A DNA stretch of 64,000 bases, taken from contig NZ_QGDO01000003.1 of the NCBI RefSeq assembly GCF_003149185.1, forward strand, positions 826,379 to 890,378, given 5' to 3'. The first letter of the stretch is position 1; each line of letters begins with the position of its first letter. Origin of the DNA: Sediminitomix flava. GTDB taxonomy: Bacteria > Bacteroidota > Bacteroidia > Cytophagales > Flammeovirgaceae. Both the position numbers and the translations under genes were made by a program. A model generated the notes under the pieces. The model saw only the letters and a list, made by a program, of their open reading frames with translations. It did not search any database and was not told where the DNA came from. Positions 44,801 through 51,230 of this stretch are shown piece after piece.

Positions 44801-46399
44801 TTAGAAGAACAAATAGGTGAGTTGGAAAAATCTCCTCTGCCGACAGAAATAAAAATTAAAGAAAAGGCAGAACAAGAGGCATTAGAAAGATCTCAACAAT
44901 CTGAGGATGAACAGAAGCCTGAAAAAGAATCTAGATTAGAAAAGAAAATTGCGAAGTTGCAGAAAGAAAAATCGAAGTATGAAACTGAGCAAAGAGAAAG
45001 AAGAAAACAAAATAAAAAGCCTAAACAGAATAAGGTTTTAGATACTACACTCAAATTCATTACGATGTTGAAAGAAATTGATGGTAGTTATTCCGAAACA
45101 AATTCTACGGTTTTACCAGGTTTTCTTCCTACTCCTAAAAACTTTGGAATGGCTGAAGGTTTTGAAGCACCAGGGTTACCATTTGTACTAGGTCAGCAAG
45201 ATGTGAATTTTGTAGAGGAAGCAAGAAATAAAGGATGGTTATCTCAAAGTTCATCTCAGAATGGGCAATTCACGCAAACTGCTCAAGAAGAATGGAATCT
45301 ACGAGCCACACTTGAACCATTCACAGACTTTAGAATCGAGCTTACTGGACGTAAACAGGAAATGGCTAATTATTCTGAAGCTATTTTTCAACCAGATGCA
45401 GAAGATGGAAAGTTAGCTTCTAGAAGCGGTAGTTATGGTATTTCTTTTTTCAGTATACCAACGGCCTTCAGAGGAGATGAAATTGCATCGGCTACATTCA
45501 ATGAGTTTTTAGATAATAGACAAGCAATTCAGAGTCGATTGGAAACGCAAAATAACGTTCCTCAAAATAGTTATGGATTAAATGCTCAGGATGTATTAGT
45601 GCCAGCTTTCTTAGCAGCTTATAGCGGTGGAAATGCTGAGAGCTATAGTTTGAGCAGTTTCCCAGAGTTTCCTATTCCGGGTTGGACTGTTTCTTACACA
45701 GGGCTTTCTAAGTTAGGATTATTTAAAGACATCTTTAGTAGTGTTACTTTAAATCATAGCTATGAGTCGATGTATAATATTGGAAATTATAATTCATCAC
45801 TATTCTATGAGGCTTCGGCAGTTGGTTTAGATAAGTCAGTTGATGATGTTCCTGATGACATTATACTTGATGAGAATACGAACAATGTAATTCCATTATA
45901 CACCATTTCTCAAGTAACAATCAATGAGCGATTCTATCCGCTGATTGGAGTGAATGTAGCAATGCACAATAATTGGCAGTTCAGGTTTGATTATAATAAA
46001 GAGCGAAATCTCGTCTTAAACCTCACAAATCCTGAGGTGTCCGAACGAAGAGCCGATGACTATAGTTTGAGTATTGGTTATACCAAAGCAGGATTGAAAT
46101 TACCTTTCCGAAGTAAAGGTTCTCAAATTGTTCTTAAAAATGACTTAACATTCAGTATGGCGTTTACATTGAGAGATGAAACGACTTATCAAAGGTCAGT
46201 TGAGAATGAAATAACGTTGATTACAAATGGACAGAAAAACTTTAGAATCCGTCCTACATTAGATTATGTACTAAATAATAGAGCTAGTTTACAGATGTAT
46301 TTTGAACGTTCAGTGAATGATCCACGTATATCTACTTCGTTCAGAACAGCATCTACTGCATTTGGATTCCAATTCAGATATTCACTAGCACAGTTATAA
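38804..46399 (+). CDS. sprA: type IX secretion translocon SprA
   Basis: This 2,531-residue outer-membrane protein forms the very large T9SS channel through which folded cargo leaves the cell; it is needed for gliding in related bacteria. The signal peptide (about 1-27, RLCLVFSFVFTLLSNISA) starts at a TTG; no ATG lies nearby in frame. Typical SprA blocks include VVDWLFGGSTIDIQTSGN, GGFNFDQQIGFSMVGQIG, GTAYIDDFEGSE and VWFNELRVSG. Near residues 1922-2080, between predicted barrel strands, lies a highly charged Lys/Glu/Arg-rich coiled-coil insertion. The C-terminus (FGFQFRYSLAQL) fits a barrel end. It is followed 20 bases later by a protease gene on the same strand. Confidence 0.95.
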   Translation: MTRITKLIRLCLVFSFVFTLLSNISAAPKTRFQQIPQNVVLDQDTTKKSGKVKGIKPYESDRYGDPFSNKRTSSPVIIQNPDAIKLGVELDSSGKNFNVSETYDGLDYRPETQIPYGSYEVYRYLKDQNDYWKNLAIQQDGGDNLPGDDNRRIIPVIDGGKVVDWLFGGSTIDIQTSGNLVLDFGGLWQRVDNPEIPVRQQRVGGFNFDQQIGFSMVGQIGTKLQVSANYDTKSTFDFQQQFNINYTAAEEDIVQDVQVGNVSFPVSNSLITGAQNLFGVYTKLRFGNLWVSSIFSSHQGATETIVIKNGAQTQEVELQGYEYDENRHFFLGHYFRDRYEGALTALPNVAAGVDITNIKVYVTNRSNATQNLRGVVGLLDLGEGDPFNNEWGGNGVSNPTDNGNNTLYSQLSNIDRTPTSVRAILESEGLNNGTEYEILTSARELTEAEYTIHGGVTKNSLGYISLKTPLRNDEMLAIAFEYSVQGQRFQVGELQNDINTLGLGATDLIFMKLLKPASIQIDVPNPNNQSEIVRYPAWDLMMKNIYSLDATGLQRDNFRFNVIYRNDATGADNPSIQDIPALKDSLFVRIFNVDQLDRNQSRNPDSFFDYVSGVTVNENDGLLIFPVLEPFGETMSSTLQQVGASGFESQYVFSDLYSQTKADAQNNTIQNKYYIQGEYQSSSGGDIFLPGINISEGSVVVTMGGSPLSEGTDYSVDYQFGRVKILNPNVLGSNQDIRITYERADLFNVKTKNLVGVDLEYHFSPDFKLTSTLLHLTERPLTSRVSVGSESLKNTMWGTTLDYRSESRFLTKMVDALPGISTKAPSNFVFKGEFAQLIPGTPKIVGDEGTAYIDDFEGSEISYNQTRTVQEWKLGSTPVRILEDIGLDQGSDSLAVNYNRAKVAWYNIDNIFYSNGNGTFSRPSNITDQDLNNHYIRSIGFNEVFPGRDQQQISTNEISFDIAYYPEERGPYNYSENVTSDGKLNNPESNFGALTRAIQTNVDFENLNIQYIEFWLLDPFLNGPNGQIEGATNNNTGGRFYFNLGDISEDLIPDGQHFFENGLSANQDQNRENDPWGVIPNVTPLGTNAFNQAVPRDAQDVGYDGLRNDDEVSFFSDFLSVLGANLNADALAQITADPSSDNFRYYLDAGFDQEDAKILARYKDFNNPDGNSPANSGNADFPSSSTSIPDNEDLNNDNQVNLTNKYYEYELEFRPEDFDPSLPLSPNLKYATDRITANVNGEEVNWYQFRIPVNQSDEAVGGIDNLKSVRFMRMYMTGWEQPVVLRMVDFKLVGAQWRVFAGDIDDRNASPIEGVPDNTGFTVASVNIEQNGVSNGETTPYVVPPGIIRDFDPTSTVTRQLNEQSIQLSVNRLEPEEGRGVYKTFSLDLINYERLKMEIHAEGGNQVNDDEAVAFIRLGTDFTQNYYEIEVPLKLTTPRTSSAPSQVWRQENRIDLELARLIDVKLNRDTDRFPLDSVFVNPEKIGNYTVSVRGRPDLSSVKSAMLGLRNNTQNKTIEDVIVWFNELRVSGINTFSSWAANARLDASLADFADLSTNISYSTAGFGGIQDPISARQRSTNMNFGITTNIQLDKLYLNRVGISLPVLFSYQRGTSEPYFDPFDPDVPLDLKIKTFENTSEGINYRNEVMEETWARSINISNFSKRKMNPNAKSYPWDIENVSLFGGYSDSYTKSMNINEQNGERWNTGFNYAYTNPLKPWEPFKNSKFLDAGIFRLIKDFNLMPIPSNFNTRWEVRRDFTETQYRSQSFGEFVVDEPLYDKSFLFNRNYNLGWNISNNLNLTYTSNANSIIDEPLETNLSSNEVWNQIAELGTLRNYNQTISGNYALPLDKFPLTSFLSANALYTADLGWTGSPDDFVGTDGNDLGNTIQNRQQIALNGKVSMTKIYSSIPYLQRFEKSGGSRSRNRSRSRNRASSSEDVLQWRIERLDAKIKKLNDKLLKKKNKNQYKLEKERKERDEVLDKMRREVEKLKAENKPYEVLEEQIGELEKSPLPTEIKIKEKAEQEALERSQQSEDEQKPEKESRLEKKIAKLQKEKSKYETEQRERRKQNKKPKQNKVLDTTLKFITMLKEIDGSYSETNSTVLPGFLPTPKNFGMAEGFEAPGLPFVLGQQDVNFVEEARNKGWLSQSSSQNGQFTQTAQEEWNLRATLEPFTDFRIELTGRKQEMANYSEAIFQPDAEDGKLASRSGSYGISFFSIPTAFRGDEIASATFNEFLDNRQAIQSRLETQNNVPQNSYGLNAQDVLVPAFLAAYSGGNAESYSLSSFPEFPIPGWTVSYTGLSKLGLFKDIFSSVTLNHSYESMYNIGNYNSSLFYEASAVGLDKSVDDVPDDIILDENTNNVIPLYTISQVTINERFYPLIGVNVAMHNNWQFRFDYNKERNLVLNLTNPEVSERRADDYSLSIGYTKAGLKLPFRSKGSQIVLKNDLTFSMAFTLRDETTYQRSVENEITLITNGQKNFRIRPTLDYVLNNRASLQMYFERSVNDPRISTSFRTASTAFGFQFRYSLAQL

Positions 46400-46419
46400 A
46401 TTAATACCATTAAAAAAGA

Positions 46420-48045
46420 ATGAAATTCACCCTTAAAAGAATGTTGATGACTCCAGCTTTTGTGTTGGGGGCATTTAGTGCAGCGTTGGCGCAATCGCAA
46501 GAACCAACAGAGGTAATAGAAGTAGCTCCAAAAGATTGGGTGCACCTTTCATATAATGATAGCAACATTTATGGCGTTGGTACTTTCAAAGCCAATGAAT
46601 ACTTGAAAAATAAAAAACCGCAGAAAAAAGTAGTTGTTGCTGTAATAGATTCTGGAGTCGATAAAGATCATCCTGCTTTAGCACCAGTGATGTGGGTGAA
46701 TGAAAAAGAAGTAGCCGGAAATGGGGTTGACGATGATAAGAATGGATACATAGACGATATCAACGGTTGGAATTTTATCGGAGGAAAAGATGGTAAGAAT
46801 GTAAATGAAGATTCTTATGAGCTAACTAGAGAGTATCTTCGTTTATCTGAAAAATATGCTGATGCAAATAAAGACGAGTTAGCAAAAGATAAAAACTATC
46901 AAAGATACCTTGAAATCAAGAAAGAATTTCAGTCTGAAAGACAAGATAGTGAGCAAGGTTTAGTTCAATATGAAGCATTAGATGAGATGTTTACCAAAGC
47001 AGCTCGTTTAATGAATGCTTATTTTGATACAGAATCTATCATTTATGATTCTTTGAATAATTTAGAGTCGCCAGATATCAAAATTCAAGAAGCAAATGGA
47101 TTCCTTTTATTCGCTCATGAAAATGGATTGACTCAAGAAATGCTTGGAGAAGCAATTAATTATTTTGAAAATAAACTTAATTATGGCTTAAATATAGAGT
47201 TTGATCCTCGTCCGATTGTAGGAGATGACTTTAGTGATAAGACTGAAAAAGATTACGGAAATAGTGATGTTATTGGCCCTGATTCAGAGCATGGAACTCA
47301 TGTAGCAGGTATTATTGCCGCTCAAGCAGGAGTTGAATCTGGATTACAAGGCGTAGCAAATAATGTTGCAATTATGTCAATTCGTACGGTCCCTGATGGA
47401 GATGAAAGAGATAAGGATGTAGCTAATGCAATCAGGTATGCCGTTGATAATGGTGCTGATATTATAAATATGAGTTTCGGAAAGTCAATTTCTCCATCTA
47501 AGAAAGTTGTTGATGATGCTGTTAAATATGCAATGTCAAAAGGTGTATTGTTACTTCATGCAGCTGGAAATGATGCCGTGAATATTGATGAAGAGACACA
47601 TTACCCAAGCAGAACATACTTAAATTCTCGTAAGAAAGCGAATAACTGGATTGAAGTTGGGGCTTCTAGTTGGAAGTCTGGTGAAAATTTAGTCGCTAAC
47701 TTCTCAAATTATGGTAAGAAAACAGTAGATGTATTTGCTCCTGGTGTAGATATTTATTCTACAGTTCCGAATGGCGGATATGAAAAGTTGAGTGGAACAT
47801 CGATGGCAACTCCTGTTACTTCGGGTGTGGCGGCTTTGATCAAAAGTTATTTCCCTGATCTAAGTGCTAAACAAATTAAGAGTATTATTATTAAATCTGC
47901 TACCAAATTAAAATCGAAAGAGGTTAATTTCCCTTCTGAAATGGGAGAGGAAGTGAAAGGTAAATTTGGTGAGTTGAGCTCTACTGGTAGTATTGTTAAT
48001 GCTTACGAAGCAGTGAAAATGGCAGATAAAATGTCAAAATATTAA
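46420..48045 (+). CDS. subtilisin-like S8 family serine protease
   Basis: This 541-residue exported protease has a signal peptide (about 1-24, ending ALAQS). The catalytic triad is visible: Asp77 in VVAVIDSGVD, His291 in SEHGTHVAGI and Ser461 in LSGTSMATPVTSG; the oxyanion Asn is in HAAGNDA. About 210 residues separate Asp and His, longer than in simple subtilisins, and this insertion is rich in charged helices. No T9SS sorting domain is present at the C-terminus (ends MADKMSKY), so it is probably periplasmic rather than secreted by the T9SS. It starts 20 bases after sprA and is probably co-transcribed, so a role in envelope quality control or cargo processing is possible (inference). Confidence 0.93.
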   Translation: MKFTLKRMLMTPAFVLGAFSAALAQSQEPTEVIEVAPKDWVHLSYNDSNIYGVGTFKANEYLKNKKPQKKVVVAVIDSGVDKDHPALAPVMWVNEKEVAGNGVDDDKNGYIDDINGWNFIGGKDGKNVNEDSYELTREYLRLSEKYADANKDELAKDKNYQRYLEIKKEFQSERQDSEQGLVQYEALDEMFTKAARLMNAYFDTESIIYDSLNNLESPDIKIQEANGFLLFAHENGLTQEMLGEAINYFENKLNYGLNIEFDPRPIVGDDFSDKTEKDYGNSDVIGPDSEHGTHVAGIIAAQAGVESGLQGVANNVAIMSIRTVPDGDERDKDVANAIRYAVDNGADIINMSFGKSISPSKKVVDDAVKYAMSKGVLLLHAAGNDAVNIDEETHYPSRTYLNSRKKANNWIEVGASSWKSGENLVANFSNYGKKTVDVFAPGVDIYSTVPNGGYEKLSGTSMATPVTSGVAALIKSYFPDLSAKQIKSIIIKSATKLKSKEVNFPSEMGEEVKGKFGELSSTGSIVNAYEAVKMADKMSKY

Positions 48046-48066
48046 TTGACAATAAATCTGAGATAC

Positions 48067-48102
48067 AAAAAGGGAATACATTTTTTGATGTATTCCCTTT
48101 TC
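48067..48102. terminator. bidirectional terminator after the sprA-protease unit
   Basis: A perfect 14-bp stem, 48068-48081 with 48088-48101, has a 6-base loop and T residues on both exits. It is shared with the convergent Hpt gene. Confidence 0.85.
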
Positions 48103-48117
48103 TTATGAGTTTAATTT

Positions 48118-48477
48118 CTAAGCTTCTTTATTGTTATTGTATTCTGTCAGTTCATCAATCACTTCTACACTTTTCTCCATGAAGTGATTACAAATAGCCA
48201 TCATTTCATCATTTTCAAAAGGCTCTCGTTCATATTGCTCAATTCTTAAAATTTGATCTTTAAGAGAATGCACTCCCATGATGTCAAATGAAGGTTTTAG
48301 TTTATGAGCAATCTTGCTAAGTGTCATTAAATCTTTAGCTTCGATACTGCTTTTAAATTCGTCTAGTGCAGTTGTCGTATTATAGATAAATGAATGGATC
48401 ATTTTTATAATGAAATCTGAGTTTCCATTCGACATTGATTCCAACTTGGCTAGATTACATAGTCTTAGTTTTTCCAT
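48118..48477 (-). CDS. Hpt (histidine phosphotransfer) domain protein
   Basis: This 119-residue single-domain protein has the four-helix Hpt pattern with phospho-accepting His58 in KIAHKLKPSFDIMG. Hpt proteins relay phosphate between hybrid sensor kinases and response regulators. No kinase or regulator is nearby, so the partner must be elsewhere. It starts with ATG and converges on the sprA-protease unit. Confidence 0.85.
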   Translation of the reverse strand: MEKLRLCNLAKLESMSNGNSDFIIKMIHSFIYNTTTALDEFKSSIEAKDLMTLSKIAHKLKPSFDIMGVHSLKDQILRIEQYEREPFENDEMMAICNHFMEKSVEVIDELTEYNNNKEA

Positions 48478-48607
48478 AGAAGGCTGTGCTGTTGGTAAGG
48501 TATTTATGTCTAAATATAGATTAATATCTTATTTTTGGCTGTTCATATTGAGGTAGAAAGGTACACTCAATATTTTTAATGAAATTCTGTCACCTTGTTT
48601 ATTGATA

Positions 48608-49663
48608 ATGTTCAAGACTAGATATAAAAAACACATTTTAGATTTCAGGTTTACGGCACGTACTTCTCGTGGTGCTATGCAACAAAAGGAAACATTTTTT
48701 ATTCAGATAAAAGATGAACAGTCGGGAAAAGTGGGTTTTGGTGAATGTAGTACCTTGAAAGGTTTAAGTATTGATGCTATTCCTGATTATGAGAATCATC
48801 TCATCCAAATTCTTAGTCTCGTTGAAAAGTGTGAAACATCGGATGAAGTACTAGAAATAGATGAACTAGTAGATTTCCCAAGTATAAAATTTGGTTTAGA
48901 AATCGCTTTAGCTGATTTAGAAAGTGATGCTCAATATCAAGTATTTGATACTCCGTTTTCAAACGGTCAGACAGGAATTCCAATCAATGGACTCATCTGG
49001 ATGGGTGATAAAGACTTTATGTTTGAGCAAATCAAAGCAAAGTTAGATAGTGGTTTTGATTGTATTAAAATAAAGGTAGGAGGGATTGACTTTGAAGAAG
49101 AATGTAGCCTAATGGCCTATATCCGTCAACATTTTAGTGAAGATCAAATAACGATTCGCGTAGATGCAAATGGAGCTTTTACCCCAGATAATGCCTTAGA
49201 AAAACTCAAGAGGTTATCTGATTATAAATTACATTCAATCGAACAACCTATAAAAGCAGGTCAGATAGAGCAAATGTCCAAGTTATGTGAGCTTACACCT
49301 TTAGACATTGCATTGGATGAAGAATTGATTGGTGTTAAAGAATTAGAAGCTAAGGAACTGTTATTAAATCAAATCAAACCTCAATATATTATTTTAAAAC
49401 CTTCATTAGTCGGTGGTTTTATTTCATCTGAGGAATGGATTCTTCTTTCTGAAAAAAGAGAAATTGGTTGGTGGATGACTTCTGCCCTTGAAGCGAATGT
49501 AGGTTTAAATGCAATAGCTCAATTTACTTCAAAATATAATACTAAAATCCCTCAAGGTTTGGGTACAGGTCAGTTGTATCATAATAATATTGGCTCTCCT
49601 TTAGAAATTAAACAGGGAAAATTATTCTACAATAAGTCTCTTCCTTGGAATCCGATATTTTAA
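48608..49663 (+). CDS. menC: o-succinylbenzoate synthase (enolase superfamily)
   Basis: This 351-residue protein probably dehydrates SHCHC to o-succinylbenzoate in menaquinone synthesis. The enolase-superfamily barrel shows KIKVGGIDFEEEC (catalytic Lys region), metal ligands in RVDANGAFTP, HSIEQPIKAGQ and LDEELIG, and the second Lys in LKPSLVGGF. TSALEANVGLNAIAQ fits the MenC branch; a dipeptide epimerase is a less likely alternative. No other men gene is in the window. TTG at 48602 is an alternative start, but the ATG two codons later was chosen. Confidence 0.82.
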   Translation: MFKTRYKKHILDFRFTARTSRGAMQQKETFFIQIKDEQSGKVGFGECSTLKGLSIDAIPDYENHLIQILSLVEKCETSDEVLEIDELVDFPSIKFGLEIALADLESDAQYQVFDTPFSNGQTGIPINGLIWMGDKDFMFEQIKAKLDSGFDCIKIKVGGIDFEEECSLMAYIRQHFSEDQITIRVDANGAFTPDNALEKLKRLSDYKLHSIEQPIKAGQIEQMSKLCELTPLDIALDEELIGVKELEAKELLLNQIKPQYIILKPSLVGGFISSEEWILLSEKREIGWWMTSALEANVGLNAIAQFTSKYNTKIPQGLGTGQLYHNNIGSPLEIKQGKLFYNKSLPWNPIF

Positions 49664-49679
49664 TTCTGTTTTAACTAAA

Positions 49680-49714
49680 AAAACCTTTTGGAATTCAGCG
49701 TTCCAAAAGGTTTT
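49680..49714. terminator. bidirectional terminator after menC
   Basis: A perfect 14-bp stem, 49680-49693 with 49701-49714, has a 7-base loop and T-rich exits on both strands. It serves menC and the convergent YtxH gene. Confidence 0.88.
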
Positions 49715-49734
49715 ACTAATAGTTGAATTAAGGA

Positions 49735-49986
49735 TTAGCCCTTATTCAATTGTTGTTTTGCTTTCTCTGTAAGCCCGTTTTTTTGATCAATAATTTGGTC
49801 AGCAAACTTCTCTATTTTAGACTTACCTACCTCTACCTGCTTTTCTAAATCATCTTGCATTTTACGAGCAGAATCTGATATTTTTCGTTGAGTATCAGTC
49901 CCTTTATCTGGAGCAAGTAATAAGCCTGCAACAGCTCCTGCTACAACACCTGAAAGAAATAATAGAAATCCTTCTGAAGCTTTCAT
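49735..49986 (-). CDS. YtxH domain protein
   Basis: This 83-residue small membrane protein has one N-terminal transmembrane segment (FLLFLSGVVAGAVAGLLLAP) followed by DKGTDTQRKISD and a charged helix, the YtxH (gas-vesicle-like/stress protein) pattern. Such proteins are often induced by general stress, but the mechanism is unknown. It starts with ATG and is alone on its strand. Confidence 0.85.
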   Translation of the reverse strand: MKASEGFLLFLSGVVAGAVAGLLLAPDKGTDTQRKISDSARKMQDDLEKQVEVGKSKIEKFADQIIDQKNGLTEKAKQQLNKG

Positions 49987-50186
49987 AAACTTAGATTTTT
50001 AGGGTTAATCATTTTTGATAGAGGAATGTAGTAAGGATTATTTTCAGCTTCAAAGTGTTGTAATAAAATGGACTTCATTCAACTAAATTGAAAACCGTAA
50101 ACCATTATTTGGCAAGATTAACAGCAATAAAGAATTAATATTGTTATTTATGTGTACTTAGAGAACAGACAAACATTCCAAAATCC

Positions 50187-50390
50187 ATGAAAAAACTTAT
50201 AATAACTATCGATAATGACAAACACTCAAAACTAATTGAAAACTTATTGGACGGATTATCATTTGTAAAAAGTATCAGAGAGTTAGATGATGTTGAGGCT
50301 GCATCATTCTCAAAACCAAAAGATGATGTCATTAAATTAGATATTCCTAAGGGCGTTAATGTCAAACTAGAAGTGAAAAAACGTTCCTAA
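50187..50390 (+). CDS. small hypothetical protein
   Basis: This 67-residue ORF begins MKKLIITIDNDKHSKLIENL and ends in a basic tail (VKLEVKKRS). It looks like a beta-alpha-beta-type small cytoplasmic protein, and the pattern FVKSIRELDD resembles small antitoxin-like or regulatory proteins, but no family is certain. An overlapping minus-strand ORF (50144-50365) is less convincing. No partner toxin gene is seen next to it. Confidence 0.6.
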   Translation: MKKLIITIDNDKHSKLIENLLDGLSFVKSIRELDDVEAASFSKPKDDVIKLDIPKGVNVKLEVKKRS

Positions 50391-50487
50391 GCGTTTTAAG
50401 GTGTAATTCATAATTAATTTTCCAATCCATTCTTTTGTTGCTTACATTGCATGCTACTTTTAATTTGTAACCATAAAGTTTTTAGAG

Positions 50488-51087
50488 TTGCTGTTATCAA
50501 ATTTTGGATCCGGAAAAATTGAGGCTGGTTTAGATGAAGCTGGACGAGGGTGTTTGGCAGGGCCTGTAGTGGCTGCTGCAGTCATCTTGCCAGAAAATTA
50601 CACTAATGAGCTGTTAAATGATTCTAAGAAACTTTCAGCAAAGAAAAGGGAGATTCTTAGAGAAGAGATAGAAAGAGATGCACTTTTTTATGCGATCTGT
50701 GAAGTTAGCCATACCGAGATCGATAAAATCAATATACTCAATGCTTCATTTTTAGCAATGCACAGATGCGTTGATGCCTTAGAAAAGAAACCAGAACTTT
50801 TATTAATTGATGGGAATCGATTTAAACCTTATAATGGTATCTCTCATGAGTGTATTATAAAAGGGGATGGGAAATATGCTTCAATAGCAGCCGCTTCTAT
50901 TTTAGCTAAAACATATAGAGATAATCTAATGTCTGAGTTGGGAGAAAAATACCCAGCGTATCAATGGAAAAAGAATGCCGGTTATCCTACTAAAGCTCAT
51001 CGTGAAGCAATTAGAGAGCATGGACCTTGTGAGTTTCATAGAATGACTTTCAAGTTACTTCCAGAACAAAAAGAATTACCATTTTAA
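50488..51087 (+). CDS. rnhB: ribonuclease HII
   Basis: This 199-residue nuclease removes ribonucleotides and RNA primers from RNA-DNA hybrids. The N-terminal active-site motif is AGLDEAGRGCLAGPVVAAAV (metal-binding Asp and Glu). LLLIDGNRF, IIKGDGKYASIAAASILAK and WKKNAGYPTKAH are further family blocks; the last is typical of RNase HII. The start is a TTG at 50488: the frame has a stop at 50461-50463 and no ATG or GTG between. The gene ends at a terminator before tamB. Confidence 0.95.
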   Translation: MLLSNFGSGKIEAGLDEAGRGCLAGPVVAAAVILPENYTNELLNDSKKLSAKKREILREEIERDALFYAICEVSHTEIDKINILNASFLAMHRCVDALEKKPELLLIDGNRFKPYNGISHECIIKGDGKYASIAAASILAKTYRDNLMSELGEKYPAYQWKKNAGYPTKAHREAIREHGPCEFHRMTFKLLPEQKELPF

Positions 51088-51096
51088 CGATTATAG

Positions 51097-51131
51097 AATC
51101 CATATCTTTCTCATGATATGGATTTTTATTT
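51097..51131 (+). terminator. intrinsic terminator after rnhB
   Basis: A perfect 10-bp stem, 51097-51106 with 51115-51124, has an 8-base loop and is followed by a T-rich tail. Confidence 0.8.
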
Positions 51132-51230
51132 TGCCTCTTTTGTACCTTCAAAGCTTTATTTTAAGAAAAAAATACTTGGATAAAATCGATATTTGTTCTT
51201 TAGTAGAATAAATTCTTTTGTCCAGTATCA

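Noticed and set aside
46420-48045. T9SS sorting domain on the S8 protease
   Set aside because: The C-terminus ends right after the catalytic domain with no type A or B pattern.
50144-50365. Minus-strand ORF of 73 codons opposite the small protein
   Set aside because: It overlaps the better plus-strand ORF fully and has unlikely composition.
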